Below are positions 6,908-14,247 of a stretch of 33,982 bases of DNA, piece after piece. Position 1 is the stretch's first letter, and every line of letters begins with the position of its first letter. The notes beneath the pieces are model-generated. The model did no database searches. It saw only the letters and a program-made list of their open reading frames with translations, and had not been told where the DNA came from. This DNA comes from Dehalococcoidia bacterium. GTDB taxonomy: Bacteria; Chloroflexota; Dehalococcoidia; SHXV01. Location of the stretch: assembly GCA_009693105.1 (NCBI GenBank), contig SHXV01000012.1, forward strand, positions 1 to 33,982. The letters run 5' to 3'. A program made the position numbers and the translations under genes.

Positions 6908-9301
6908 ATGGCCGGGCCACTTGCCGGTATCCGCATCATCGATATCTCGGAGCGGTCGCCCTCGGCGGCCATCGCGGGCATGCTGCTGTCCGACCTGGGC
7001 GCCGAGGTCATCCGCGTCGAGCCCGCGGGCGGCGACCCGATCCGGCAGCTCGACGGCTCCCGGGTCTGGCTGCGGGGGCAGAAGAGCGTCACCGTAGACG
7101 ATGAACGGGTGAAGGACGGCTCATGGCTCACCCTCCGCGCCTCCGCCGACGCGATCATCAACACAGTGCAGCCGTGGACGGACAAGCCCTCCGGCCTGCT
7201 CGGTGGGTGGACCGAGGATTCCGGGCAGGTCCTCGCCATCCTCACCGCCCGCCCGCAGTCGGTGGAAGCGGCGCAGCAGAGCGCCCAGAACGCTCACAGC
7301 GGTGCCGGTCCCGCCGTGTACGGGGAGATCGCGGAAGCGGAGTACGGGTTCGATTACATCCAGGACGGAGTACGGGAGGCGCCGCTGTTCCTCGGCTTCC
7401 CTCACGCCACCTACGGCGCGGCCTGGACGCTCACCAACGCCACCCTCTCCGCGCTGTACGAACGGGAGCGCGGCGGCCGGGGCCAGGTGCTGACGACGTC
7501 ACTCCTGGATGGGATGGCCATCCTGGCCACCCACCGCTGGAACGGCGGCCCCGGCCTCTCCGGCCCCGCCGGCAGCGGCCAGACCCGCACCCGCATCGGC
7601 CGGATGGGCGTCAACCGCTCGATCGTGTCGCTGTTTGAGTGCAGCGATGGCCTGTGGGTGCAGGCCCACACGGGCGCCCGCGGGTCATTCGACCGGCTGG
7701 CCATCGCCATGGGGCGCCCGGACCTGCTCATGGAAGAGAGCGCAGCCCAGCAGATGACGCCGGAGATGGCCGAGGATCTGTGGACGCACTACATCGCCAC
7801 CTTCAAGACACAGCCGGCCCAGCACTGGTTCGATGTGCTGGCGGAGGCGGATGTGCCCTGCATGCCGGCGTTCCCCCCGGGAGACGCGCTCTGGTTGGAG
7901 CAGACCGTGGCGAACCAACAGGTGGACATCGCCCCGGACAGCACGCGCCAGCTCGGTAAGCTCGTGAAGTACGCCCGCACCCCGCTGGAGATCGATCGCA
8001 CCGTGGCCTCGGTGGGCCAGCACAACGGTGCGCTGTTCGCGGGGCCGCTTCCGGCACACACGCCCGTTGCCCCCACCCAAAGAGCGCCGAACGGCGCGGG
8101 CCGTGTCGGTCCGCTGGACGGTCTCCTGGTGCTGGACTTCGGGTTCTACATGGCGGGGCCCTTCTCTCCCCGCAACCTGGCGGACCTGGGCGCGCGGGTA
8201 ATCAAGTTCGAAGAGATGATCGGCGACCCCATGCGGCGCTCCACGGTCAACGGGGGCTTCCTCGGCGTGCAGCGCGGCAAGGAAGGGCTAGCGATCAATC
8301 TCAAATCGGACGGAGGACGGACAATCGCCTACGAGCTGGTGAAGAAGGCGGACGTTGTCCACCACAACCAGCGCTCCGCGGCGGCAAAGCGGCTGGGAAT
8401 CGACTACGACACGCTGCGTGAGCTCAACCCGCGCATCATCTACTGCCACTCCTCCGGCTACGGCAACGACGGCCCCTGGGCCCAGCTGCCCACGTTCGAG
8501 CCGCTGCACTCCGCCGCCACGGGAATGCTGCACCGCACGGGCGGGCGCGGCAACCCCCCGAACCACTACGTCACGCACATGGACTACGGCTGCGGCCTCA
8601 CCTCCACCGCGGCAGTGCTGGCCGCGCTCGTCGAGCGAGAGCGCACCGGCCAGGGGCAGTACCTTGAGGTGCCTCAGATCGGCGCCGGACTGCTAGCCAT
8701 GTCCGATGTCCACGGCAAAGAGCGGGGCAAGGTGGTGGAGACGTTCGGGCTGGACCACGACCTTACCGGCCACGCCCCCACGAACGCCATATACCGCACC
8801 AGCGACGATCACGTGGTGATCGCCTGCCTGGGCGATCGGGAATGGCGGGGCGTGGAGCGGTCGCTCGGTCTCGCTGCCGGCTCCCTGCCCGATTTCGCAT
8901 CGGCGCGGCGAGAACAGATGGAGACGAGCGCGACGGCGAAGGCGCTGGCCTCCGCCCTGGCAAAGCTGACGACGGCGGACGCCCTCCGCCGGCTGGCGGC
9001 GGAGGGCGTCCCCTGCGCCCAACCGCGCCAGTTCCCCGGCTCGGCTGCCGTCGCCGATCCGCTCCTGCTGGACAACGGTATCATCGTGCGGGAGGATCAC
9101 CCAGCGGTGGGAGAGATTCTGGAAGTGGGCCACAGCGCCCGCTTCGGCCACGCCACCACGTTCCACCAGCGGCCGGCGCCGGAGCTGGGCCAGCACACGG
9201 CGCAGATACTGCGGGAGCTGGGGCGGACGCCGGAGCAGATCGAAGCGCTGATCGCGGAAGGAGCGGTGCTGGCGCACCCTCGACTCTCAAAAGTGCGCTG
9301 A
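6908..9301 (+). CDS. Tandem-domain CaiB/BaiF (class III) CoA-transferase 1
   Basis: This 797-residue protein is two class III CoA-transferase units joined head to tail. Both begin with the family's Rossmann-like opening: GPLAGIRIIDIS..LGAEVIRVEP at residue 3 and GPLDGLLVLDFG..LGARVIKFEE at about 401. Class III enzymes move CoA between carboxylic acids through an aspartyl-CoA anhydride and normally work as interlocked dimers of about 400-residue chains. The catalytic Asp position in the GxGQ..Vs..D motif is Asp201 in the first half (GRGQVLTTSLLD). In the second half it is Gly592 (GQGQYLEVPQIG). The first half is shorter in the region after the opening. It is a close paralogue of the protein at 19752. 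The tandem layout is known from the DMSP enzyme DddD. It overlaps the convergent hydrolase gene by 15 bp. The substrate is unknown. Confidence 0.88.
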   Translation: MAGPLAGIRIIDISERSPSAAIAGMLLSDLGAEVIRVEPAGGDPIRQLDGSRVWLRGQKSVTVDDERVKDGSWLTLRASADAIINTVQPWTDKPSGLLGGWTEDSGQVLAILTARPQSVEAAQQSAQNAHSGAGPAVYGEIAEAEYGFDYIQDGVREAPLFLGFPHATYGAAWTLTNATLSALYERERGGRGQVLTTSLLDGMAILATHRWNGGPGLSGPAGSGQTRTRIGRMGVNRSIVSLFECSDGLWVQAHTGARGSFDRLAIAMGRPDLLMEESAAQQMTPEMAEDLWTHYIATFKTQPAQHWFDVLAEADVPCMPAFPPGDALWLEQTVANQQVDIAPDSTRQLGKLVKYARTPLEIDRTVASVGQHNGALFAGPLPAHTPVAPTQRAPNGAGRVGPLDGLLVLDFGFYMAGPFSPRNLADLGARVIKFEEMIGDPMRRSTVNGGFLGVQRGKEGLAINLKSDGGRTIAYELVKKADVVHHNQRSAAAKRLGIDYDTLRELNPRIIYCHSSGYGNDGPWAQLPTFEPLHSAATGMLHRTGGRGNPPNHYVTHMDYGCGLTSTAAVLAALVERERTGQGQYLEVPQIGAGLLAMSDVHGKERGKVVETFGLDHDLTGHAPTNAIYRTSDDHVVIACLGDREWRGVERSLGLAAGSLPDFASARREQMETSATAKALASALAKLTTADALRRLAAEGVPCAQPRQFPGSAAVADPLLLDNGIIVREDHPAVGEILEVGHSARFGHATTFHQRPAPELGQHTAQILRELGRTPEQIEALIAEGAVLAHPRLSKVR

Positions 9302-10234
9302 GATAAACGCATCCAGCTCCGCGGCGAACACCCTGGGGTTGTTCGTCTGCACGTTGTGACCGGCGTTGGGCACCACGACGAGCCGGGCGTTGGTCATGGC
9401 GGCAACCATGCTCTCCGCCCCCTCCGGGCTGACCACCTGGCTGGACTCCCCGCGCATGAGCAGCGTGGGCACGTGGATGGCGCGCACCGCCTCCCAGAGC
9501 TGGTCACGCCGGCGTGCCCAGGCGTCCGGGTCCTGCCGTGCGCGCGCCCCAAACCGATGGTCGCCCTTCCACTCCCACTTGCCGTCCAGCCGCTGCCGCA
9601 GGCTGTGCCATAGGCTGTAGCGCAGGTGATCGGGATGGCTGCGCGGGCTGTCCTGGATCTCCCGCTCCAGCTGATCCTCGAACCGCTCCACCAGCTGCGA
9701 CCGTGCCTGCAACCGGCGCATAATGCTGTTCCCCTCCGGACCGGGGGGGCGGCCCGCGGAATCCGGAGCGTAATCCACGACGACGAGCGCGCCGACGCGC
9801 CGCGGGTCCCGCGCCGTGGCGAACAGCGCGTTCATGCCGCCCATCGACATGCCGCAGAGCACCACCCGGTCGTAGCCCAGGTGGTCCAGAAGGGCGTGGA
9901 CGTCGTCGACCATCGCGTCCCAGCCGTTCTCCATGCCCTTCGGCGTCGGCTCCGTATCGCCGGACCCGCGCTGGTCCAGCGCAATGAGGTGATAGCGATC
10001 GCGCAGGAGGAGCGCGCCCATGTCCCACGTATGAGCGTTGAGTCCGCCGCCGTGCAGCAGGATCACCGGCGGCAGATCGTCGTTGCCCCAGTCCAGATAG
10101 TGAAACGTCACACCGTTGAGCTGGACATAGCGGTCCGCCGGCTGAACGAGGGCTAACGGCTCCAGCCCGTGGGCGCGGGCCGCCGCCGCCATCAGGCCAA
10201 GGTAATCCCCCGGCGTGGCGCTCTCCTCCGTCAT
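9287..10234 (-). CDS. Alpha/beta hydrolase
   Basis: This 315-residue cytosolic alpha/beta hydrolase has the oxyanion loop HGGGLNAHTW, the nucleophile elbow GMSMGG (Ser130) and the terminal histidine NAGHNVQTNNP (His293), so the triad is intact. The likely acid lies near the RGESSQVVSPE loop. It fits the ester, C-C bond or epoxide hydrolase branch; the substrate is unknown. The start at 10234 is set by an ATGA overlap with the stop of the DUF6295 gene; the longer ORF-track start runs through that gene and is not real. It is the third gene of a minus-strand operon after dienelactone hydrolase and DUF6295. It is clearly paralogous to the hydrolase at 27062 (shared HYLDWG, HGGGxNAHxWD, GMSMGG, VQTxNP). 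Its 3' end overlaps CoA-transferase 1. Confidence 0.9.
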   Translation of the reverse strand: MTEESATPGDYLGLMAAAARAHGLEPLALVQPADRYVQLNGVTFHYLDWGNDDLPPVILLHGGGLNAHTWDMGALLLRDRYHLIALDQRGSGDTEPTPKGMENGWDAMVDDVHALLDHLGYDRVVLCGMSMGGMNALFATARDPRRVGALVVVDYAPDSAGRPPGPEGNSIMRRLQARSQLVERFEDQLEREIQDSPRSHPDHLRYSLWHSLRQRLDGKWEWKGDHRFGARARQDPDAWARRRDQLWEAVRAIHVPTLLMRGESSQVVSPEGAESMVAAMTNARLVVVPNAGHNVQTNNPRVFAAELDAFISAHF

Positions 10235-10506
10235 CGGCCGGCCTCCACTGGGTGAGCCGCGTCGCCCTGCTCCAGTGCGGCGAGGATCGCCTTCACCAGC
10301 GCCCGCGCGGACTCCGCGCTCATCTCCACGGCCACCCGCGTCTGCTCCTCGCCCTGGCCGCCGAGGAAATCGATGTTGAGGCTGTGGTCCAGCGGGGCAT
10401 GGTAGGGATGATCGTAGTACACGTTCGCCTGGTCGATGCGCGCCCAACCCCGCGGCCCCTTGGCGCTGCCCGACATTCCGGCACGTTCAGTGATGTAGCT
10501 GCACAT
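10231..10506 (-). CDS. DUF6295 family protein
   Basis: This 91-residue small soluble protein starts MCSYITERAGMSGSAKG. It continues with an aromatic/His-rich core (VYYDHPYHAPLDHSLNIDF) and an amphipathic C-terminal helix (SAESARALVKAILAALEQG). I recognise this as the DUF6295 pattern, whose function is unknown to me. Conserved His and Asp residues in YDHPYHAP..DH could bind metal, but that is speculation. The start at 10506 is supported by GAGGAGGGG a few bases upstream; the longer track start is not. It lies 10 bp after the dienelactone hydrolase gene and overlaps the next hydrolase start by 4 bp (ATGA), so it is co-translated with hydrolases. Confidence 0.82.
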   Translation of the reverse strand: MCSYITERAGMSGSAKGPRGWARIDQANVYYDHPYHAPLDHSLNIDFLGGQGEEQTRVAVEMSAESARALVKAILAALEQGDAAHPVEAGR

Positions 10507-10516
10507 GCTCCCCTCC

Positions 10517-11275
10517 TCAGCCCGCCGACCCCGTGAGGTGCTTTCCGTAGAAAGCAAAAACCTTGCTCCAGCCATCCACCGCCTGATCCGGCCGGTAGCC
10601 GGCCCGGTCCACGGCGAAGAAGCCGTGGCCGGCCCCGTCGTAGCGGTGAAACTCGTACCCCTTGCCGTGCCGCTTCAGCGCTTCCTCCGTACGATTGACC
10701 TGATCGACGTTCGGGTTGGTGTCGTCGTTACCGAAGAGGCCCATCAGGGGACAACCCAGGCTCGGCGTCAAGTCGATCACCGGCACCGGCCGCTTGTCGT
10801 TGAGCTGGGCCGGATCGTCGACGATGACGCCACCACCCCAGCAATCGACCGCTGCGTTCAGCTCGGGCAACCGGCAGGCCACCATGTAGGTCTGGCGGCC
10901 GCCAGAACAGAAGCCGATGACGCCGACCTTGCCGTTGGCGTAGGGCTGGGCGCGCAGGAAGCGGGCACAGCCCCCCACATCGCCCACGACCTGGTCATCG
11001 GCCACACCGCCCTCGGCGCGGGCGCGGGCGGCGACATCGTCCGGGCTGCCCGGACCGGAGCGTGAATACAGGTGCGGGGCGATGGCGGCGTAGCCGTGCT
11101 GCGCGAATTTCCGCGCCACTTCGCGCGTCCACTCGTCCCAGCCCGGCATGTGGTGGATCACCACCACGCCGGGGTACGGCCCGGCGCCCAGCGGCCGCGC
11201 ATAGTAGGCCTCGATCTCGTCACCGCCGTGGCCGCGGACAACGAGTGTTTCGGCAAGCATCCCTTCATACGTCAT
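10517..11275 (-). CDS. Dienelactone hydrolase family protein
   Basis: This 252-residue cytosolic hydrolase of the DLH family has the nucleophile Cys123 in GFCSGG, a likely acid in FGNDD (Asp184/185) and His217 in GAGHGFF, the Cys-Asp-His triad of carboxymethylenebutenolidase. DLH opens dienelactones in chlorocatechol and related aromatic pathways, but the family is broad and other lactones or esters are possible. An HHMPGWDEW segment near residue 41 is the usual oxyanion region. The start at 11275 has AGGAGA seven bases upstream; the longer track ORF runs into the divergent fur-like gene and is rejected. It is the first gene of a three-gene operon with DUF6295 and an alpha/beta hydrolase. Confidence 0.9.
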   Translation of the reverse strand: MTYEGMLAETLVVRGHGGDEIEAYYARPLGAGPYPGVVVIHHMPGWDEWTREVARKFAQHGYAAIAPHLYSRSGPGSPDDVAARARAEGGVADDQVVGDVGGCARFLRAQPYANGKVGVIGFCSGGRQTYMVACRLPELNAAVDCWGGGVIVDDPAQLNDKRPVPVIDLTPSLGCPLMGLFGNDDTNPNVDQVNRTEEALKRHGKGYEFHRYDGAGHGFFAVDRAGYRPDQAVDGWSKVFAFYGKHLTGSAG

Positions 11276-11308
11276 GGTTTCGTCTCCTGAATCAGTATGG
11301 GCGAAGGG

Positions 11309-11314
11309 ACTATA
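11309..11314 (-). promoter_or_regulatory. Candidate -10 box of the DLH operon
   Basis: The minus strand reads GCTATAGTCCC, giving a TATAGT hexamer about 34 bases upstream of the DLH ATG. No clear -35 is seen. It would drive the DLH-DUF6295-hydrolase operon, divergent from the fur-like gene. Confidence 0.4.
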
Positions 11315-11376
11315 GCACAGCGCGGGACGGGAGAACCTCTTTACGCGTCCCTCCCGTAGTTGTATGGTATGGGCTA

Positions 11377-11392
11377 TTGCAATGAGTTGCAG
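11377..11392. promoter_or_regulatory. Nur-like operator in front of the Fur-family/NiCoT pair
   Basis: The sequence TTGCAATGAGTTGCAG contains the inverted repeat GCAA-N4-TTGC. It lies just downstream of a -10-like TATGGT (11363-11368) and 14 bases before ATG 11406, a typical repressor position. It resembles the Streptomyces Nur consensus tTGCaa-N5-ttGCAA except that the spacer is four rather than five bases. The downstream pair, a Fur-family regulator and a nickel-type transporter, fits autoregulation by nickel; this is inference. Confidence 0.5.
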
Positions 11393-11405
11393 AAAGGACC
11401 GGTCG

Positions 11406-11855
11406 ATGAGCTGCGAAGCGGAGACCACTACGGTGCTGCGTGACCACGGCCACCGCATCACGCCGCAGCGCATGCTCATCCTCTCCTCCCTCCGCCACGC
11501 CGCGGGCCACATCTCCGCCTCCGACATTCTTGAAAGGGTGCAGCGGTCCTATCCCTACGTCGATATCTCCACGGTGTACCGGACCCTGAGCGTGCTGAAG
11601 GATCTGCACCTGGTGACGGAGACGCAGATGGGCGGGGAAAACGCCACGTTCGAGTGGCTGGGGCCGGAGCCGCACCATCACCTGATCTGCCGCAAGTGCG
11701 ACCAGGTAACCCTGCTGGACCACGACCACTTCACCGAGCTTGCTTCCGGGATCCTGCGGGAGACCGGGTTCCACCCGGACATCGATCACTTCGCCATCTT
11801 TGGCCTGTGCGCGGAATGCCGAGAGGCAAACCAGAATGAGAGCGGCCCGGCATGA
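11406..11855 (+). CDS. Fur-family metalloregulator, probably nickel-responsive (Nur-like)
   Basis: This 149-residue Fur-superfamily repressor has an N-terminal winged helix (about 5-80) with RITPQRMLIL and the recognition region YVDISTVYRTLSVL. The C-terminal metal-binding/dimer domain contains a PHHHLIC cluster (His90-92) and two CxxC pairs (Cys95/98 and Cys135/138) that normally hold a structural zinc. Fur proteins are metal-loaded dimers that repress metal uptake genes. The start at ATG 11406 has AAAGGA seven bases upstream; the track start at 11364 would place the operator in the coding region. Its stop overlaps the NiCoT start by ATGA, so nickel or cobalt is the most likely signal. Zur or Fur specificity cannot be excluded by sequence alone. 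Confidence 0.88.
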   Translation: MSCEAETTTVLRDHGHRITPQRMLILSSLRHAAGHISASDILERVQRSYPYVDISTVYRTLSVLKDLHLVTETQMGGENATFEWLGPEPHHHLICRKCDQVTLLDHDHFTELASGILRETGFHPDIDHFAIFGLCAECREANQNESGPA

Positions 11856-12949
11856 CGGAGCGATCGGGCGATGGCTCCGGCGGGCGCTGGCCATTCTCCC
11901 GGGCGGAGAACGGCCAGCTCTTCGTTATGTACGGGTTCATCGCCCTCCTCCACCTGGCGGGCTGGGGGCTGTTCTTCGCCTACGCCGGCAGCTTTGGCCC
12001 GGTGTACGCCGGCGCCGGGGCGCTGGCCTACGGGTTCGGGCTGCGCCACGCCTTCGATGCCGACCACATATCGGCGGTGGACGACACGACACGACTCATG
12101 CTTCAGCGCGGTGGGCGCCCCCTGAGCGTGGGTCTATTCTTCTCCCTGGGGCATTCCACCATCGTCTTCCTCCTCTGCCTCGGCCTGGCGCTATCGACCC
12201 GGGCGATCGAGGGGCGGATGGATGTGCTGGGCGAGGTGGGCGGCGATATCGGCGGAACGGTCTCCGGCACGTTCCTGTGGGCGGTCGGGATACTGAACCT
12301 CATCGTCTTCTGGGGGATCTACCGCGTCTACCAGGAGATGCGAAAGGGGCGGTACAACCGGGAGCGCCTGGAAGACCTACTGGTTCAGCGCGGGTTCATG
12401 AATCGCCTCCTGGGCAGCCGCCTCCGCAATGCCATCACCAAGAGCTGGCACATGTACCCGCTGGGGGTACTCTTCGGGCTCGGGTTCGACACGGCGACAG
12501 AGGTGGGGCTCCTGGCCGTAACGGCGGGCGCGGCCTCCACCACCACCAGCTCTGTGGAAGGTCACCTGCCCGTGCTCGGCATCCTGGCGCTGCCCCTCTT
12601 GTTCACGGCGGGCATGACCTTAATGGATACGACGGACGGGGTATTCATGTCCAAGGCGTACCGCTGGGCGTTCACCAACCCGCTGCGTAAGGTCTACTAC
12701 AACCTGACGACCACGGCGCTCTCCATCTTCGTCGCTTTGACGGTGGGGACCGTGCAGTACCTTCAGGTGATCCGGTCGCAGCTGAATATCGAGAATCGGT
12801 TCTTCAGCTGGCTGGACAGGCTGGACTTTGAGACGCTTGGCTACGGCATCGTCCTCGTCTTCCTCTTGACCTGGGTGGGCGCGGTCATCCTGTTCAAGGT
12901 ACGGCGCGTCGAGGAGCGCTGGGGCGACCTCATTCCTGACGACAGCTAA
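11852..12949 (+). CDS. NiCoT family nickel/cobalt transporter (HoxN/NixA type)
   Basis: This 365-residue membrane protein of about eight helices carries the NiCoT signatures. These are RHAFDADHI (65-73, the metal-binding helix 2), FSLGHSTIV, LGFDTATE and the TAGMTLMDTTDG loop. These permeases take up Ni2+ and/or Co2+ with high affinity across the cytoplasmic membrane, for nickel enzymes such as urease, hydrogenase or Ni-SOD, or for cobalamin. No such enzyme is in the window. The charged 20-residue N-terminus is cytosolic. The ATGA overlap with the Fur-family gene implies translational coupling and shared repression through the upstream operator. Ni versus Co preference cannot be decided here. 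Confidence 0.93.
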   Translation: MTERSGDGSGGRWPFSRAENGQLFVMYGFIALLHLAGWGLFFAYAGSFGPVYAGAGALAYGFGLRHAFDADHISAVDDTTRLMLQRGGRPLSVGLFFSLGHSTIVFLLCLGLALSTRAIEGRMDVLGEVGGDIGGTVSGTFLWAVGILNLIVFWGIYRVYQEMRKGRYNRERLEDLLVQRGFMNRLLGSRLRNAITKSWHMYPLGVLFGLGFDTATEVGLLAVTAGAASTTTSSVEGHLPVLGILALPLLFTAGMTLMDTTDGVFMSKAYRWAFTNPLRKVYYNLTTTALSIFVALTVGTVQYLQVIRSQLNIENRFFSWLDRLDFETLGYGIVLVFLLTWVGAVILFKVRRVEERWGDLIPDDS

Positions 12950-12970
12950 CGGCGCCGGTTCAGCTCCCTG

Positions 12971-14086
12971 TTACTGAAGATCGCCCGGCGTCTTGGGGTG
13001 GGCGTAAGGGTGGCGGAAGGCGGAACGCTCGCCGACGGACCGGGGCGCCACTTCCTGCACACCCTTCCACCAGGCGATGAGCCGGTCCTCCTCCTCGTAA
13101 TCGAAACGGTTGCCGGGATCCCAACCGGGCTGCCCATCGGGCCGGTTCTGGAGCACCCACCGCACGGAGTGCTTCAGCCAGTCCTCCGCGCTGACGACGT
13201 CCCGGTAGCCGAGCTGATGGCGAATCTTGAAGGTGTCCATGAGCCGGTGATAGCGCCCGCCCGCTCCGCTCCCGGTAATGAGGGTGTTTCCAGGAGGAAT
13301 GATGCTGTAGGGGATGTCCACGAACTCGAATTCGTGGTTCATCGCCTTCGCCACCATCTCCACCCACTGCCTGCGGGTGTACTGGGCGTCGTCCCCGATG
13401 TGGTAGATCTGCCCGCCCGCGATCGTGGGCTGATCGATGGCGATGGCGATAGAGTGGGCGGCGTTGGGCGCGGCGCAACGGGTGAACAGCACCTGCCCGC
13501 TATCCTGAATGATGAACTGCTTCCGGCCATCCAGGACACGCTTGATCACCGGCCACTCGAACCCATCGCCGATGCCGTACGGCCCGTAGACGCCGGGGTA
13601 GCGGAAGTGCGTCGCGATGTAGTCACCGGCGTTGTGGTGACCGATGATCGTCTTCTCCGTCTCGATCATGCGGTCCACGAAGTGATCGACGCCGGGGTCC
13701 TCGTACGGGGTGTCCTCCGGTCCCGGGTTCACCACCTCACCGGCGTGTTCGGCCCAGTGCTCATCGCGGATGTGCATCCAGCCCTTCATCACAGGAAAGC
13801 CACCCACGGTCACCAGGTGGGGGGTCTTGCCCACCAGGGCATCGGCGAGGTAGCGCAGGCGGCCGTAGGTGGCGACGACGAGGTCCCACTTCCGATCGCC
13901 GAGGTCTTTATCGATCGTCTCGACGAAGTGCGGCTCCCCGTGGATGTGCTCGATCTTCTCGAGCTCCGGCTCGGGAACTTCGTGCACGCCACGGTGGTAC
14001 ATGGTCACGTCGTAGTCGCGCTTTTGCAGCTCCCGAACGATGTGCGGGCCGCTCGCCGCCGTACCACCGATAAGTAACGCTTTCAT
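12971..14086 (-). CDS. NAD-dependent epimerase/dehydratase family protein
   Basis: This 371-residue Rossmann-fold protein of the extended SDR superfamily has the N-terminal dinucleotide motif GGTAASG (7-13) after MKALLI, then a DVTMYHRG strand end that would contact the cofactor ribose. A FRYPGVYGPYG motif (the R-x-x-x-v-Y-G-p segment of epimerases) follows in the middle. The classical YxxxK pair is not obvious, so it may act as an atypical dehydrogenase or a binding protein. The C-terminal 60 residues are Trp- and Arg-rich. MKALL at 14086 is chosen over MMKALL at 14089 because the GGGGGAG SD sits almost on the first ATG. The gene is divergent from CoA-transferase 3 and convergent with the NiCoT gene. 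The substrate is unknown. Confidence 0.85.
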   Translation of the reverse strand: MKALLIGGTAASGPHIVRELQKRDYDVTMYHRGVHEVPEPELEKIEHIHGEPHFVETIDKDLGDRKWDLVVATYGRLRYLADALVGKTPHLVTVGGFPVMKGWMHIRDEHWAEHAGEVVNPGPEDTPYEDPGVDHFVDRMIETEKTIIGHHNAGDYIATHFRYPGVYGPYGIGDGFEWPVIKRVLDGRKQFIIQDSGQVLFTRCAAPNAAHSIAIAIDQPTIAGGQIYHIGDDAQYTRRQWVEMVAKAMNHEFEFVDIPYSIIPPGNTLITGSGAGGRYHRLMDTFKIRHQLGYRDVVSAEDWLKHSVRWVLQNRPDGQPGWDPGNRFDYEEEDRLIAWWKGVQEVAPRSVGERSAFRHPYAHPKTPGDLQ

Positions 14087-14138
14087 CATCTCCCCCTGTT
14101 CGCTCGCCAGCACCGGACTGGACACGGAAAGCCTGTAG

Positions 14139-14144
14139 GTTATA
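14139..14144 (-). promoter_or_regulatory. Candidate -10 box of the epimerase gene
   Basis: The minus strand reads GGTATAACC in the 162-bp divergent gap, a TATAAC hexamer about 50 bases from the start codon. On the plus strand a TATACG at 14190-14195 is a weak counterpart for CoA-transferase 3. Neither has a strong -35. Confidence 0.3.
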
Positions 14145-14247
14145 CCACCGCGGCGGCTCCCCTGCCACTGGCGAAGTGCGGTCACGCGGTATACGCTATC
14201 TACCTTTCCCGCCCACGAGCGTTCGTGCCAGCGAAGGGAGCAGCGCG

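Noticed and set aside
12998-14077. 359-aa plus-strand ORF
   Set aside because: Antisense of the epimerase gene, without recognisable motifs.
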